Shown: positions 10,108 to 18,275, counted from the stretch's first letter. The stretch is 64,000 bases of DNA from Blautia liquoris (GCF_015159595.1 NZ_CP063304.1:2790001-2854000); one strand, 5' to 3'. The notes: generated by a model from the sequence alone, not told the origin. Translations and numbers: made by a program.

Positions 10108-10183
10108 TATAATTGTCTTCCCTTCTTAATAATAACTTGCTTATGATTGAATATGATTTTCTATTGTATAATTGTATCTGTCT

Positions 10184-11176
10184 TTAATAGTCTAATCTAT
10201 GATAATATCTGCGTATTTCCATCGGATGTCTTCTGACCTTTTCCAAATGTACGTTGATTCTGGCATAAATAGCAGACATTATTAATGGTGTTAAAAGATC
10301 TCTAAATTTCTGGTCAATCCCCTTCATTTGATACTCTTTCGTATCAAAAACAGTAATATTTTCACAAATCCTTGGAAGAAATTTTTCTACCCTTTCTTCT
10401 TGCTCTCTAGCTCCATCTTCACCTTTAAATAAAGTTACATTTGAATCGCGATCAATGATCTCTAAGGTTCCATGAAAGAAATCAGCTGCCGATACCGATT
10501 TAGTTCTCATCCAAAGCATTTCCTCCATATAGCACATGGCATAACTATATGCTGCCCCTTTTAAGCTGCCCCCGCCTATAATATAATGCATTTGATCATT
10601 ACCATGTTTCTTAGCAAAATCCTCGGCTTTACTGTCCACTGATTTCTGAACATCCGCCAATCCCTTAGGTAAATACTCCATTTGATTATAAAAAGAATCA
10701 TATAATTCAAATTCATTATTCTCTTTCATAAAATCCAACATTATTAGCAATATTTTTAAGTATGCACTCCCTGGACCCGCAAACAAACTATCACATAGGT
10801 CTGCTAAAGGAGACTTTTTATCTTGAACAAAGCCAATTATCGTGGACGCTTGATTCTTGCATAATTTTACAGCATCAATCATTTCTTGCGTTCTACCAGT
10901 ATCAGAAGAAATAATTACAATTGATTTTTTCCCTAATTTTGTATTTCCTTCCGCTATCAAATCGGCAGCATTTTCAATATACAAATTGATTTTTGTATGG
11001 CCTTTCATATATGCCATAATTTCTTCAGCTACTGCATAGGTACCCCCAATTCCCATAATGAAAATATTTTCGTATCCATCATTACAGATCTTTGTAACAC
11101 ATTTTTCTATTGCTTCACGCAGATCCAAGACCTCTTTAACTTCCTTTTTAATTTCATCTTCATTGAATTTCAACAT
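10184..11176 (-). CDS. SIS-domain fructosamine-6-phosphate deglycase (FrlB-like), copy 2
   Basis: 330 residues, the same two-SIS-domain plan as its neighbour at 9127-10107 but clearly divergent. It keeps GIGGTYAV, SSDTGRTQEMIDA, ADFFHGTLEIID and the C-terminal RRYYHRLDY. AGGAGGAG precedes the ATG. It lies between the kinase gene and the first deglycase. Two deglycases in one locus suggest either a hetero-oligomer or two substrates, for example fructosamines and glucosamine-type Heyns products. This is inference by analogy with the two deglycases of the Salmonella gfr operon. Confidence 0.78.
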   Translation of the reverse strand: MLKFNEDEIKKEVKEVLDLREAIEKCVTKICNDGYENIFIMGIGGTYAVAEEIMAYMKGHTKINLYIENAADLIAEGNTKLGKKSIVIISSDTGRTQEMIDAVKLCKNQASTIIGFVQDKKSPLADLCDSLFAGPGSAYLKILLIMLDFMKENNEFELYDSFYNQMEYLPKGLADVQKSVDSKAEDFAKKHGNDQMHYIIGGGSLKGAAYSYAMCYMEEMLWMRTKSVSAADFFHGTLEIIDRDSNVTLFKGEDGAREQEERVEKFLPRICENITVFDTKEYQMKGIDQKFRDLLTPLIMSAIYARINVHLEKVRRHPMEIRRYYHRLDY

Positions 11177-11267
11177 TAGAATATCTCCTCCTATAATAAT
11201 AAATTTATGGTTGCAGAGCTTGACAATTAATCAAGTCTCGATCCACCTATCTCTATTCCTTTGTGTC

Positions 11268-12146
11268 TCAAGGTTCTGTAAACTCGATTGGTAAGCCCAT
11301 TCCGAAGGAACCTTCTACCATACAAATTCTTGCCGAATATGCCGAAGCAGCAGAAAATGCATCATAGACTTCTTTGTCCGATAACGATTTATTCTTTTTC
11401 CATCCTTCATTTAACAAAGTCGCAATAAAAGCAGAAAAGAACGAATCTCCAGCTCCCATCGTATCAATCGCTTTAACCAATTTAGCTTTTCCTTCATATA
11501 ATCTGCCTTCGTTCGTCAAAAGTGTTTGGCCATATTTTCCCATTGTCATGAGCACATTTTTACATCCAAATTTTTGTACCCTCTGGGCAAAATTTAATAA
11601 TTCCTTCTTCTTCATCCCTTCGCAAGAGAATAGCGCCAAATCAACCATTGGACAAATTTGAGATAAATACTCATTTGTACGGAATCTTTCCTCTGACGAA
11701 AAATCGAATGAAACCAGCAAATCGTCCAACCTAAGCCTTTTCAGTTGATCTTCAACCTGTGCATAACACGAACTATGAACCAAATCAAATCCTTCTATAT
11801 AACGCAAATCAATCTCACTCAGCATTGGTGGATATAATGTTCCAACCCCATGTTTTCCATTAAAATAGTTTTCTTCAAAAAATCGATCTCCATTTACTAT
11901 ATTAACAGCAGCACGACCTGAATCACCATGTTTAATCGGGCAGTGGGATATATCAACTCCTTTTAATTTGGCACATTTTAAAATGTGATCACCAATCAAA
12001 TCATCGCCAATCGTACCCAAGAAGGCTGTTTCAATTCCATTATCATTTGCATATACGGAGACATTGAACGCATTTCCTCCTGGAAAAGCAAGCTTCTTCT
12101 GGATATAATAATCAACACAGCAATCTCCAAACCCTATTAATTTCAT
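11268..12146 (-). CDS. frlD: FrlD-like fructoselysine kinase (PfkB family)
   Basis: 292 residues of the ribokinase/PfkB fold. GFGDCCVDYY at the N-terminus, FPGGNAFNVSVYA, and IDTMGAGDSFFSAF (near residue 225, with the catalytic Asp) resemble FrlD, which phosphorylates fructoselysine at the 6-position in the cytoplasm. AGGAGG precedes the start. Its product would be the substrate of the two FrlB-like enzymes encoded just downstream. A broken relative lies at 52502-53187. Confidence 0.85.
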   Translation of the reverse strand: MKLIGFGDCCVDYYIQKKLAFPGGNAFNVSVYANDNGIETAFLGTIGDDLIGDHILKCAKLKGVDISHCPIKHGDSGRAAVNIVNGDRFFEENYFNGKHGVGTLYPPMLSEIDLRYIEGFDLVHSSCYAQVEDQLKRLRLDDLLVSFDFSSEERFRTNEYLSQICPMVDLALFSCEGMKKKELLNFAQRVQKFGCKNVLMTMGKYGQTLLTNEGRLYEGKAKLVKAIDTMGAGDSFFSAFIATLLNEGWKKNKSLSDKEVYDAFSAASAYSARICMVEGSFGMGLPIEFTEP

Positions 12147-12159
12147 ATTAATCTTCCTC

Positions 12160-12996
12160 CTATCCTTTAATACTCCCCTGTGATAATCCTCTTATAAATT
12201 GTTTTTGAAATATAAAGTAAGCAATAATTACAACCACCGCAGATAATGTCAAGCCAGATATCAATACCGGATAATCCGTTTTTAAGGCAGCTTGAAGTGT
12301 CACTAACCCAACTGGTATTGTTCTTAATGAATCGCTTTCTATGAAAACTGTTGCAAACATGTACTCATTCCACACATGCATAGTGGTAAAAAGTGCTCCT
12401 GATGAAATTATCGGCTTGCACATTGGAATCACAATATGTAAGAAGCTTTGCATAACCGAACACCCATCCAACAACGCTGATTCTTCTATAGCTTTAGGTA
12501 ATGAAAGCATATACGAACGAAATAGCAAAACTGTAAAGGAGTATTCGAAAACGCAATAAGTAATAATCAATCCCACTCGTGTATTATACAGATGAATGTT
12601 CTGAAGTAATTTAAACAGTGAAACCAAATTCACCTCTGGTGAAATCATCATACCTCCTAAAATAAAAACAAATACGAGGTTTTTTCCCTTGAACTGAAAC
12701 CTGCTTATCGCATAAGCACACAATGCACTAAAAAACACAGTACATAAGACTGATGCAACAGTAATAATAATGCTGTTGATAAAATATTTCCCTACCCCAT
12801 ATTTAAGGGCATATATATAATTGTTAAATTGAAACTTTGCAGGCCATCCCCATGGTTCAGCTAAAAACTCAGTGTTATTCTTAAAACTTGATATGAACAT
12901 CCAGATCAACGGAAATATCACTAATATTGATAGTATCAAAAAGACAAGAAAGATCATAATTCTTCCTATTGATCCATACCATTTTTCATATTTCAT
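12160..12996 (-). CDS. ABC permease of the fructosamine importer, MalG type
   Basis: 278 residues with six predicted membrane helices. The EAA loop reads EESALLDGC followed by PMCKPI. Ends with GSIKG. It overlaps its upstream partner by four bases (ATGA), which indicates translational coupling. Corresponds in position and type to the FrlM/FrlN permeases of Bacillus subtilis. Confidence 0.88.
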   Translation of the reverse strand: MKYEKWYGSIGRIMIFLVFLILSILVIFPLIWMFISSFKNNTEFLAEPWGWPAKFQFNNYIYALKYGVGKYFINSIIITVASVLCTVFFSALCAYAISRFQFKGKNLVFVFILGGMMISPEVNLVSLFKLLQNIHLYNTRVGLIITYCVFEYSFTVLLFRSYMLSLPKAIEESALLDGCSVMQSFLHIVIPMCKPIISSGALFTTMHVWNEYMFATVFIESDSLRTIPVGLVTLQAALKTDYPVLISGLTLSAVVVIIAYFIFQKQFIRGLSQGSIKG

Positions 12997-13883
12997 AGAT
13001 CTGCTTCCTTTCCTGTATTTGATACTTTCATTTGTACTAATGACAACACTAAAGTTATCGTAAAAATAATAACAGCATATGCACTCGCTACTCCCATCTC
13101 ATCATTAACGAACGCTGCTCTATACATGGCTGTTGCTAAAACTTCGGATGCTCTTCCTGGCCCACCTCCCGTCAATACTTGTATTTCTGTAAAAATCTTA
13201 TAGCTTCCAACAAGCGTCAGGATAGATGTGACTAAAATAGATTCTTTTCCCATTGGTAATGTTATGTAAAAAAATTTTTTTATTGATCCTGCACCATCAA
13301 TAACTGCAGATTCATAAATTTCCTGAGGGATTTTTTGAATTCCAATTAAGTCAAGTAAAACGCAATACCCTACATACTGCCATTGTGATATAAATATGCA
13401 GCAGAATATTGCTAACTGCTCATCCCCCAACCATGTAGGCAAATTCGTGACCCCCAAAACACTGATTAAAAATGTATTAATTAAACCATTATTAGGATTA
13501 AATATGCATTTCCATAACAATGCAATAACAGACATTGAAATTAAGGATGGAAGAAATAATACCGTTCGAAAAAACCCTTGAAACTTTCTCATAAACATTT
13601 CTTCAAGACACGCAGCTAATACCATAGAAATCCCCACCTGGCAAATAACAGAGATTACTGCATAAATGCTATTATTGAACAGTATCCTTCCAAAACCTTT
13701 ATTAGTAAAAACTGACACATAATTATGTAATCCTACCCATTTATGCTCTGGTGAATATGACATCCACTCAAACAAGCTGCCTAATATTGTCTGTATCAAT
13801 GGGTAATATACAAATATTGATAATCCAATTATCACAGGCGATATAAATAATAAAACTATCTTTCTGTTTTTATAAATATTCAA
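12993..13883 (-). CDS. ABC permease of the fructosamine importer, MalF type
   Basis: 296 residues with six predicted membrane helices and the EAA loop ESAVIDGAG followed by LPMGKE. The best start is a TTG at 13881-13883, because GGGGG lies nine bases upstream. It forms the membrane channel with the product of 12160-12996. No ATPase gene is in the locus, as is usual for such importers that share one. Confidence 0.87.
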   Translation of the reverse strand: MNIYKNRKIVLLFISPVIIGLSIFVYYPLIQTILGSLFEWMSYSPEHKWVGLHNYVSVFTNKGFGRILFNNSIYAVISVICQVGISMVLAACLEEMFMRKFQGFFRTVLFLPSLISMSVIALLWKCIFNPNNGLINTFLISVLGVTNLPTWLGDEQLAIFCCIFISQWQYVGYCVLLDLIGIQKIPQEIYESAVIDGAGSIKKFFYITLPMGKESILVTSILTLVGSYKIFTEIQVLTGGGPGRASEVLATAMYRAAFVNDEMGVASAYAVIIFTITLVLSLVQMKVSNTGKEADL

Positions 13884-13923
13884 TTATAATTCCCCCATTC
13901 AAAAGCTTCACAAAGGCATCAAA

Positions 13924-15231
13924 TTAATCATCCTTTTCAGTCTGAACTTGTTTAGCAGCTTTTTGAACATCCTTCATCAGTTCTTCAGGAGTTTGTTTAT
14001 CAGATAAAACTTCCTGAAGCCCCGGGATATATATGTCCGCTATTTTACTATGTACGTCCGAATCTAACCAATTTGCAAACCCATCCGCTTGACTATATAT
14101 CTTTACCGCCTCAAGGGTAACCTCGCTGGAATTCTTTTCATTGTGGACATTCTGGACCGATGCAGGGCTAGAAAGTTGTGTAATCATACGTTCCTGCCAA
14201 GGTTTAGAAGTCATTAATTTTAAAAATTCTATAGCAATGTCAGGATGCTTACAATTGCTCGAAATCATAAAGCCATCAGGTGATCCTGTAACAAGATTTT
14301 GGTTCCCCTTTGCATTTTCTGAACTAGGTATTTTAAATACTCCCGCATTGATTCCATTCTCCTCACAACGATTAAACTCAATTGCCTGCATATAAGTCAT
14401 TGCCGCTTTACCTGTAAAGAAATCATTTCTTGCCATATCGAAATCCATACCATTAGTATTTGGTGTAAAATAGCCATTATCATTTATCTGTTTCAACATA
14501 TTAATTGCCTCTATATATCCAGGATCAGTAAAACTTCCTGTCTTATAATTGTTATCTTTTGTTCGTATATCTTCCGGTACACACAAACTATTAAATGTTG
14601 AAATATAATGACCTGCTGCCCACGGATCACTATTGCCAAGAGCAATAGGAATAATATCCTCTTTTTTAAATACATCACATATATTTAAAAATTCATCAAA
14701 TGTAGTAGGAACCTTTAGATTGTATTTATCGAAAAGTTCTTTATTGTATGCCATTAATTTGCAGTCAATTCTTACAGGAACGCCATAAATATCCTCATTA
14801 TATTCAAAAGGTACTAAGGATGCTTGTACAAAACTTTCTTTCCATTTCGTATCTTCCTCATAATATTTTGATAAATCTATGGCTTTATTAGCTCTCGCAA
14901 ATTTATATGCAAATTCTCCGCTCCACGAAAAGAATATATCTGGTGCATCATTTGCTCCAAGCATTACTTTAAGTTTTGACTTATAGTCGGGATCGCCTAC
15001 ATTTTCTATTTTGATATGCACATTAGGATGCGATTTTTCAAACTCCTTTGCAATGTCCTCAAAATAGGGTGCTTCATCCTTATTAATCCAGTTATGAAAC
15101 AATTTTAGTGTAACCTTCTCATCACCTGATGCGTCTTTCTCCTTTAAATTATTATCTTTCTTTTTCCCACACCCAATTAAGCTAATTGTACAACACATAG
15201 CTAATAATAAATATATTGCTTTCTTTCTCAT
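13924..15231 (-). CDS. Fructosamine-type ABC binding lipoprotein
   Basis: About 435 residues, family 1 solute-binding protein. The start is at 15231 (MRKKAIY), where AAAGGAGG precedes the ATG; the open frame reaches further upstream but without a ribosome site. The signal peptide ends in the lipobox LIGC. It is the first gene of the frl transcript, 30-40 bases before the permeases, and equals FrlO by position. Amadori specificity is inferred from the downstream FrlD and FrlB genes. Confidence 0.85.
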   Translation of the reverse strand: MRKKAIYLLLAMCCTISLIGCGKKKDNNLKEKDASGDEKVTLKLFHNWINKDEAPYFEDIAKEFEKSHPNVHIKIENVGDPDYKSKLKVMLGANDAPDIFFSWSGEFAYKFARANKAIDLSKYYEEDTKWKESFVQASLVPFEYNEDIYGVPVRIDCKLMAYNKELFDKYNLKVPTTFDEFLNICDVFKKEDIIPIALGNSDPWAAGHYISTFNSLCVPEDIRTKDNNYKTGSFTDPGYIEAINMLKQINDNGYFTPNTNGMDFDMARNDFFTGKAAMTYMQAIEFNRCEENGINAGVFKIPSSENAKGNQNLVTGSPDGFMISSNCKHPDIAIEFLKLMTSKPWQERMITQLSSPASVQNVHNEKNSSEVTLEAVKIYSQADGFANWLDSDVHSKIADIYIPGLQEVLSDKQTPEELMKDVQKAAKQVQTEKDD

Positions 15232-15270
15232 AAGAAGACCTCCTTTTCTCTTATAAAAATTTAACATTTA

Positions 15271-15310
15271 TGTATATATACAATATAATACATATACATA
15301 CATATGTCAA
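15271..15310 (-). promoter_or_regulatory. frl promoter with a GntR/HutC-type operator
   Basis: On the minus strand TTGACA (15305-15310), a 17-base spacer and TATATT (15282-15287) form a strong sigma-A promoter. The perfect palindrome TGTATATATACA (15271-15282) overlaps the end of the -10 box and the start site. Its core GTATATATAC fits the pattern bound by HutC-subfamily GntR regulators, so repression by the protein encoded at 8017-8757 is likely. Confidence 0.7.
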
Positions 15311-15360
15311 CAACATAATTTTGGAAATGTTCAGCACTGACAGGATGTTTATCTGTATGG

Positions 15361-15455
15361 TCATCTTTCCCGGGATTAACCGTGTATTGGGATATCTGTG
15401 ATACAATGCTGGATACCGAAGAGGAAAAAAGTGATTTGATGGTTTGATGAAACAT
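15361..15455 (-). pseudogene. N-terminal fragment of an IS4-like transposase
   Basis: From an ATG at 15455, with GGAGG seven bases upstream, the first 31 residues (FHQTIKSLF, then YTVNPGKD) resemble the start of IS4-type transposases, whose N-terminal segment carries NPGKDFTR. The similarity ends at the Asp of NPGKD, after which the frame reads through the frl promoter to a stop at 15261. The rest of the element is gone. Probably the scar of an insertion just upstream of the frl promoter. Confidence 0.5.
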
Positions 15456-15465
15456 AAAGATACCT

Positions 15466-15546
15466 CCATGAATTAGAATAAAATATAGTTCTAATTCATG
15501 GGCCGCTCTCGCTACCTCAAAAAAACAATCAGTAGCGAGAGCGGCC
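15466..15546. repeat. Two tandem perfect hairpins before the transposase fragment
   Basis: Hairpin 1 pairs CCATGAATTAGAA (15466-15478) with its complement (15489-15501). Hairpin 2 pairs GGCCGCTCTCGCTAC (15501-15515) with its complement (15532-15546). On the minus strand the GG of the ribosome site of the transposase fragment lies in the hairpin 1 stem. Such fold-back structures are known to keep transposase translation low when read from outside promoters. Confidence 0.6.
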
Positions 15547-15694
15547 GCACATTTTGAATGATGTGTCAACTACTATTTTTAAAACTTATAAGAAAAAAAT
15601 GGTTTGACCCCGTTATAGAAAGTCCAACCATATGCATATGAAAGTTAACTAAATGACATTGCGGAGTGAACAGTAACAAATTCTATACAAATAT

Positions 15695-15800
15695 TTGTAA
15701 AATGAGTAGAGTAATAACTGCAAGAGTTATCTCCCTCCCGTTGAACCACCGTACATACGGGTCCTATATACGGCTCTACAACTTATATTCCAACTTATCT
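15695..15800 (-). ncRNA. 3' end of a group II intron (domains V-VI), remnant
   Basis: A 34-base block at 15743-15776 starts GAGCCGTAT and ends GTTC on the minus strand, the length and end pairs of intron domain V. It is followed by a hairpin and CTCTACTCAT, which resembles domain VI and the 3' splice end. The pairing of the domain V stem is imperfect, so it may be degenerate. No reverse-transcriptase gene lies upstream of it; a PIN/AbrB pair does. See also 16690-17000. Confidence 0.5.
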
Positions 15801-15883
15801 TAGATAATAATTTAAAGGATTGAGCAGACCGTGTTGTACGGGAGAAATGATGGGATTATAAGAGGAGTAGAACCGTAATGGCT

Positions 15884-16282
15884 CTACTCCGCTAATCCTT
15901 CTGATTCTAAAAATCGGGCAACTGTCATGCACTTAGGGTGCTCCATGTCAAGACTTAGAAAGTCTTTGTCGCCAGTCAATATTATGTCAACATCGGCAAC
16001 GATAGCCGCATTTAATATCGGCTGGTCTTTTGCATCACGAATTAATTTCTCCGCATGGTAAGCTGCTGGAATCAATTCATAGGATAGCTCTGCCAGAAGC
16101 ACTTCGGCATCCGGTAAGGCATAAAGTGCTTTACGGTTTAGAACCTTACGAAGTTCGGTTAAGTTCTGGTCGCATAAAACCATCTCATGGTAAGTCGAGG
16201 TATAGATAAGTGCTTTTGATGGTTCCGACTTCGGGAAAAGCAATGCAGAAATCAGGATATTTGTATCTATCAATATCTTCAT
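15884..16282 (-). CDS. PIN-domain toxin (VapC-like)
   Basis: 132 residues of the PIN ribonuclease fold (COG1569-type). Acidic residues that would bind the metal are in LIDTN (Asp6), in TELRKVL, and in DAKDQPIL and TGDKDFL toward the C-terminus. Begins two bases after the stop of the AbrB-type gene, so the two are translated together. Likely an RNase toxin held in check by that partner. The pair lies between two segments that look like the ends of a group II intron. Confidence 0.85.
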   Translation of the reverse strand: MKILIDTNILISALLFPKSEPSKALIYTSTYHEMVLCDQNLTELRKVLNRKALYALPDAEVLLAELSYELIPAAYHAEKLIRDAKDQPILNAAIVADVDIILTGDKDFLSLDMEHPKCMTVARFLESEGLAE

Positions 16283-16284
16283 CG

Positions 16285-16539
16285 CTATTCCTTTCCATAA
16301 CGTATTTCATCTACAAGTGTCTGTACGTCATCTTCGTTCGCTACACCAAGGCTTTCTGCAACACCGGAAAAGGCTTTTTGGGCTTTGTAGATCGCTTGTG
16401 TGGAAGCATTTTCTATTATGATTTCTCCGGTAGGTTTTTGATAAAACAAGATTTTATCGCCGGATTTCAACTCTAGTAAACGACGGATTTCAGCAGGTAC
16501 GGTAATCTGACCGTTAGCAGAAATTTTAGCTAGATTCAT
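16285..16539 (-). CDS. AbrB/MazE-type antitoxin
   Basis: About 84 residues. The swapped-hairpin DNA-binding domain is at the N-terminus (AKISANGQITVPAEIRRLL, then GDKILFY). The C-terminal half is acidic and probably wraps the PIN toxin. The start at 16539 (MNLAK) is chosen because AAAGGAGGG lies just upstream; the longer open frame has no ribosome site. First gene of the two-gene operon. Confidence 0.85.
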   Translation of the reverse strand: MNLAKISANGQITVPAEIRRLLELKSGDKILFYQKPTGEIIIENASTQAIYKAQKAFSGVAESLGVANEDDVQTLVDEIRYGKE

Positions 16540-16587
16540 ATGAACCCTCCTTTCATAAATAAGCTCGAGTATGGAGCGTTTCACTGG

Positions 16588-16653
16588 ATTCTTGAAATCT
16601 CAAGAATTCTTTAGCTCTTAATTCTATTATATACGATATTCCGGAAAAGTAAA
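16588..16653 (-). promoter_or_regulatory. Promoter and likely self-operator of the PIN/AbrB operon
   Basis: Minus strand: TTTACT (16648-16653), 16 bases, TATAAT (16626-16631). An 8-base palindrome, ATTCTTGA-N4-TCAAGAAT (16588-16607), lies just after the start site. Antitoxins of this class usually repress their own promoter, so this is the expected site. Confidence 0.6.
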
Positions 16654-16689
16654 CGCGATTCAAGAAAATTTAACACTTTGGAGGTGCGG

Positions 16690-17000
16690 GTAAGTAAAAA
16701 TTGGAAGTAAAAATCAATAAGGAGATCCTTAACTACACGGAATCTATTTTTTTCGGACCGTCTTTGCGGCAGTTCACATATGTTAACCTTGCATGCCTTT
16801 TCCCTGCAATAACGCAGATGTGCTTTGTGTTCGCAGGCTCAAGAACTTTGCTACACCACTTCCTTCATTCATAGCATTACTGACACCAACTTGTGATTTG
16901 CTACACTTGGCGGTAAATACCCGTGGCTAGACTTTCACCAGCTAGATTAGTGCCATGTCTGGCATACAATGAAAGAGGCAGTTCGAAATTGAACCACCCC
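16690..17000 (-). ncRNA. 5' part of a group II intron (domain I), remnant
   Basis: Non-coding minus-strand sequence with blocks that I recognise from domain I of bacterial group II introns: GCTGGTGAAAGTC with its closing arm, CCACGGGTATTTACCG, and AAGTGTAGCAAATCACAAG. It starts shortly after the stop of a surface-protein fragment. The segment ends where the promoter of the PIN/AbrB pair begins. Recognition is from memory of such introns, not from a covariance search. Confidence 0.5.
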
Positions 17001-17077
17001 CTTCGCTTTTCCTTCTCCCAGCCGCCTGCTGACTGCTGCCGGAAGGAAGTACTCCTTTCCGTACTGCAACCAGAAGC

Positions 17078-17750
17078 TTATTTTCGAAGACGTCTTTTTC
17101 TTACAATGATGAATGTAATACATCCTCCTCCAAGTGCCAGAACCATAAACTCTGCCCACATTGCTATATTGGTTGTATCACCCGTCTTAACCTGCTTATT
17201 TGTAGTCGGTTTACCGCCCACACCTGGTTTATTGCTTTTACTCGGCTTATTGGCTCCGTCCGTTTTATTATCCGTCCGTGCTTTTGTTTTCTCCAGACCA
17301 TCTATAGATTCCTGCAGCCTCTTTTCGGCTGCCTCTACGTCATCCTTCGTTGCATTCGGATCTTCCACTGTTCCCTTTGCAATTGCAAGTGCTGCACGCA
17401 GCGGGCTTACTGTTTGGGCTGTATAGCTGTTCAAATCCAGTTCTTCTGCTTTTTTGATCAGCTCCTCCAGTTTACTCTTATCTGGAATCTCACGTAATGC
17501 GAAGATTGCATTCTGCAGAATTCTATAGGCGGAATCTACGCTTTCCTGTATTGCCTCTTCGTCAGCAGGAACTGCTCTTGCCCCTTCCAATGCTGCTTTG
17601 AAGCTTTCGGCCGTTGCCGGAGTATACTGCTCGAGTTTTGCCTCATATTTTCCGGCTTCCTTCACAAGTTTTTCAAGCATGGACTTGTCAACCGGAATCC
17701 TTTCAAGCGCATCGATTGCATGCTGCAGGTGTAATAATTTTCTGAGCAAC
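17078..17750 (-). pseudogene. C-terminal fragment of a cell-wall-anchored protein with FIVAR repeats
   Basis: About 220 residues. Two to three FIVAR-like helical repeats (IPVDKSMLEKLVKEA, IPDKSKLEELIKKAEE) lead to a Lys/Pro/Gly-rich spacer, a QVKTGDT sorting-like motif, a membrane segment and RKRRLRK. This is the tail of large secreted glycosidases or adhesins anchored to the wall. The N-terminal part is missing; near 17745 the frame runs into an unrelated fragment. No start codon with a ribosome site exists. Confidence 0.75.
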
Positions 17751-17981
17751 CAGACCGGCAATGTCATATATAACATTGGATTTTCTCATTTCAATTCTCA
17801 CACCGGGATGTTTCTTGTCCTTCTTAATATGTTCCTCCAACATCCAGAATCTATCAGATGGATTTTCCTCGTCAGAAGCCAGCAAATCAATATATTCTTT
17901 ATTAAGAGCAGCAATTGCTGCGTATCCAATTGAATTCCAATTGAATTTTATTGTTAAGTCTTTACAATTTCTCCAGTCCAT
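17745..17981 (-). pseudogene. Fragment of an unrecognised gene
   Basis: The segment MDWRNCKDLTIKF to KSNVIYDIAG reads like real protein (about 75 residues, charged, with HIKKDKKHPG), but I do not recognise a family. It loses sense where it meets the surface-protein fragment near 17745. There is no ribosome site before the ATG at 17981, and its 5' end overlaps the promoter of the small RNA at 17996. Probably truncated at both ends. Confidence 0.3.
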
Positions 17982-18109
17982 GCTATTGTATAGATAGATA
18001 AAGAAATAACCATCCAAGGCGATTTAGCCTAGTTAAGTAGAAGATCCACCCAACTCGTCAAAGTTTAAGGGGTGGATTTTCTATGTATCTAATGACTAAT
18101 CATATACAT
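17946..18109. repeat. Copy A of a 160-bp dispersed repeat (small RNA, terminator, toxin 3' end)
   Basis: Nearly identical to 61682-61841 over about 160 bp, apart from a TAGA duplication and scattered changes. It contains a promoter, a short RNA, a terminator-like hairpin and, on the other strand, the last codons of the 29-aa peptide gene. Copy A continues into the full peptide gene, copy B does not. Confidence 0.85.
17961..18082 (+). ncRNA. Candidate antitoxin RNA of a type I toxin system
   Basis: Promoter TTTACA (17961-17966), 17 bases, TATTGT (17984-17989) would give an RNA of about 85 bases from near 17996. It ends at a hairpin (CCACCC pairing with GGGTGG, then TTTTCT) near 18082. It runs against the peptide gene at 18089-18178 and would share its 3' region with that transcript, as in convergent type I pairs such as txpA/ratA. 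Its first part resembles the leader of the peptide mRNA (both contain ATTTAGCCT), so an inverted repeat flanks the gene. Confidence 0.5.
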
Positions 18110-18178
18110 GAATGTCAATAGTGCCAGAATAAATATTCCGAACTGAATAAGATCATTAAAATCAAATGAGTTCTTCAT
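18089..18178 (-). CDS. 29-aa membrane peptide, type I toxin-like
   Basis: A short gene with a strong ribosome site (GGAGGTGG, five to six bases before the ATG). The product is one hydrophobic helix (LIQFGIFILALLTFMYMI) with a charged N-terminus, the form of the small holin-like toxins of Firmicutes. A promoter TTGCGA-N17-TAGGAT lies at 18247-18275, giving a leader of about 65 bases. A convergent small RNA lies at its 3' end. Function is inferred from size, form and the antisense RNA. Confidence 0.6.
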   Translation of the reverse strand: MKNSFDFNDLIQFGIFILALLTFMYMISH

Positions 18179-18246
18179 ATTGCACCACCTCCATTCTTTG
18201 AAAAAATGAAGGCTAAATCCACCTTGGTATGGCTATTTCTATTTAA

Positions 18247-18275
18247 ATCCTATCACAAAATTTAGTCATTCGCAA
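18247..18275 (-). promoter_or_regulatory. Promoter of the 29-aa peptide gene
   Basis: Minus strand TTGCGA (18270-18275), 17-base spacer, TAGGAT (18247-18252). The leader that follows holds a small hairpin built on AAGG and CCTT arms, similar to one in the convergent small RNA. Confidence 0.5.

Noticed and set aside
15240-15310. AT-rich alternating TATATA tract as a possible origin or CRISPR-like repeat
   Set aside because: It is explained by a sigma-A promoter with a GntR-type palindrome; no repeat-spacer order or DnaA boxes are seen.
15261-15569. The 102-codon minus-strand frame upstream of frl as a real gene
   Set aside because: Only 31 codons after an internal ATG resemble a transposase; the rest runs through the hairpins and the frl promoter.
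16923-17426. A 167-codon plus-strand frame over the intron and surface-protein region
   Set aside because: It crosses the boundary of two unrelated minus-strand features and has low-complexity composition; no ribosome site.
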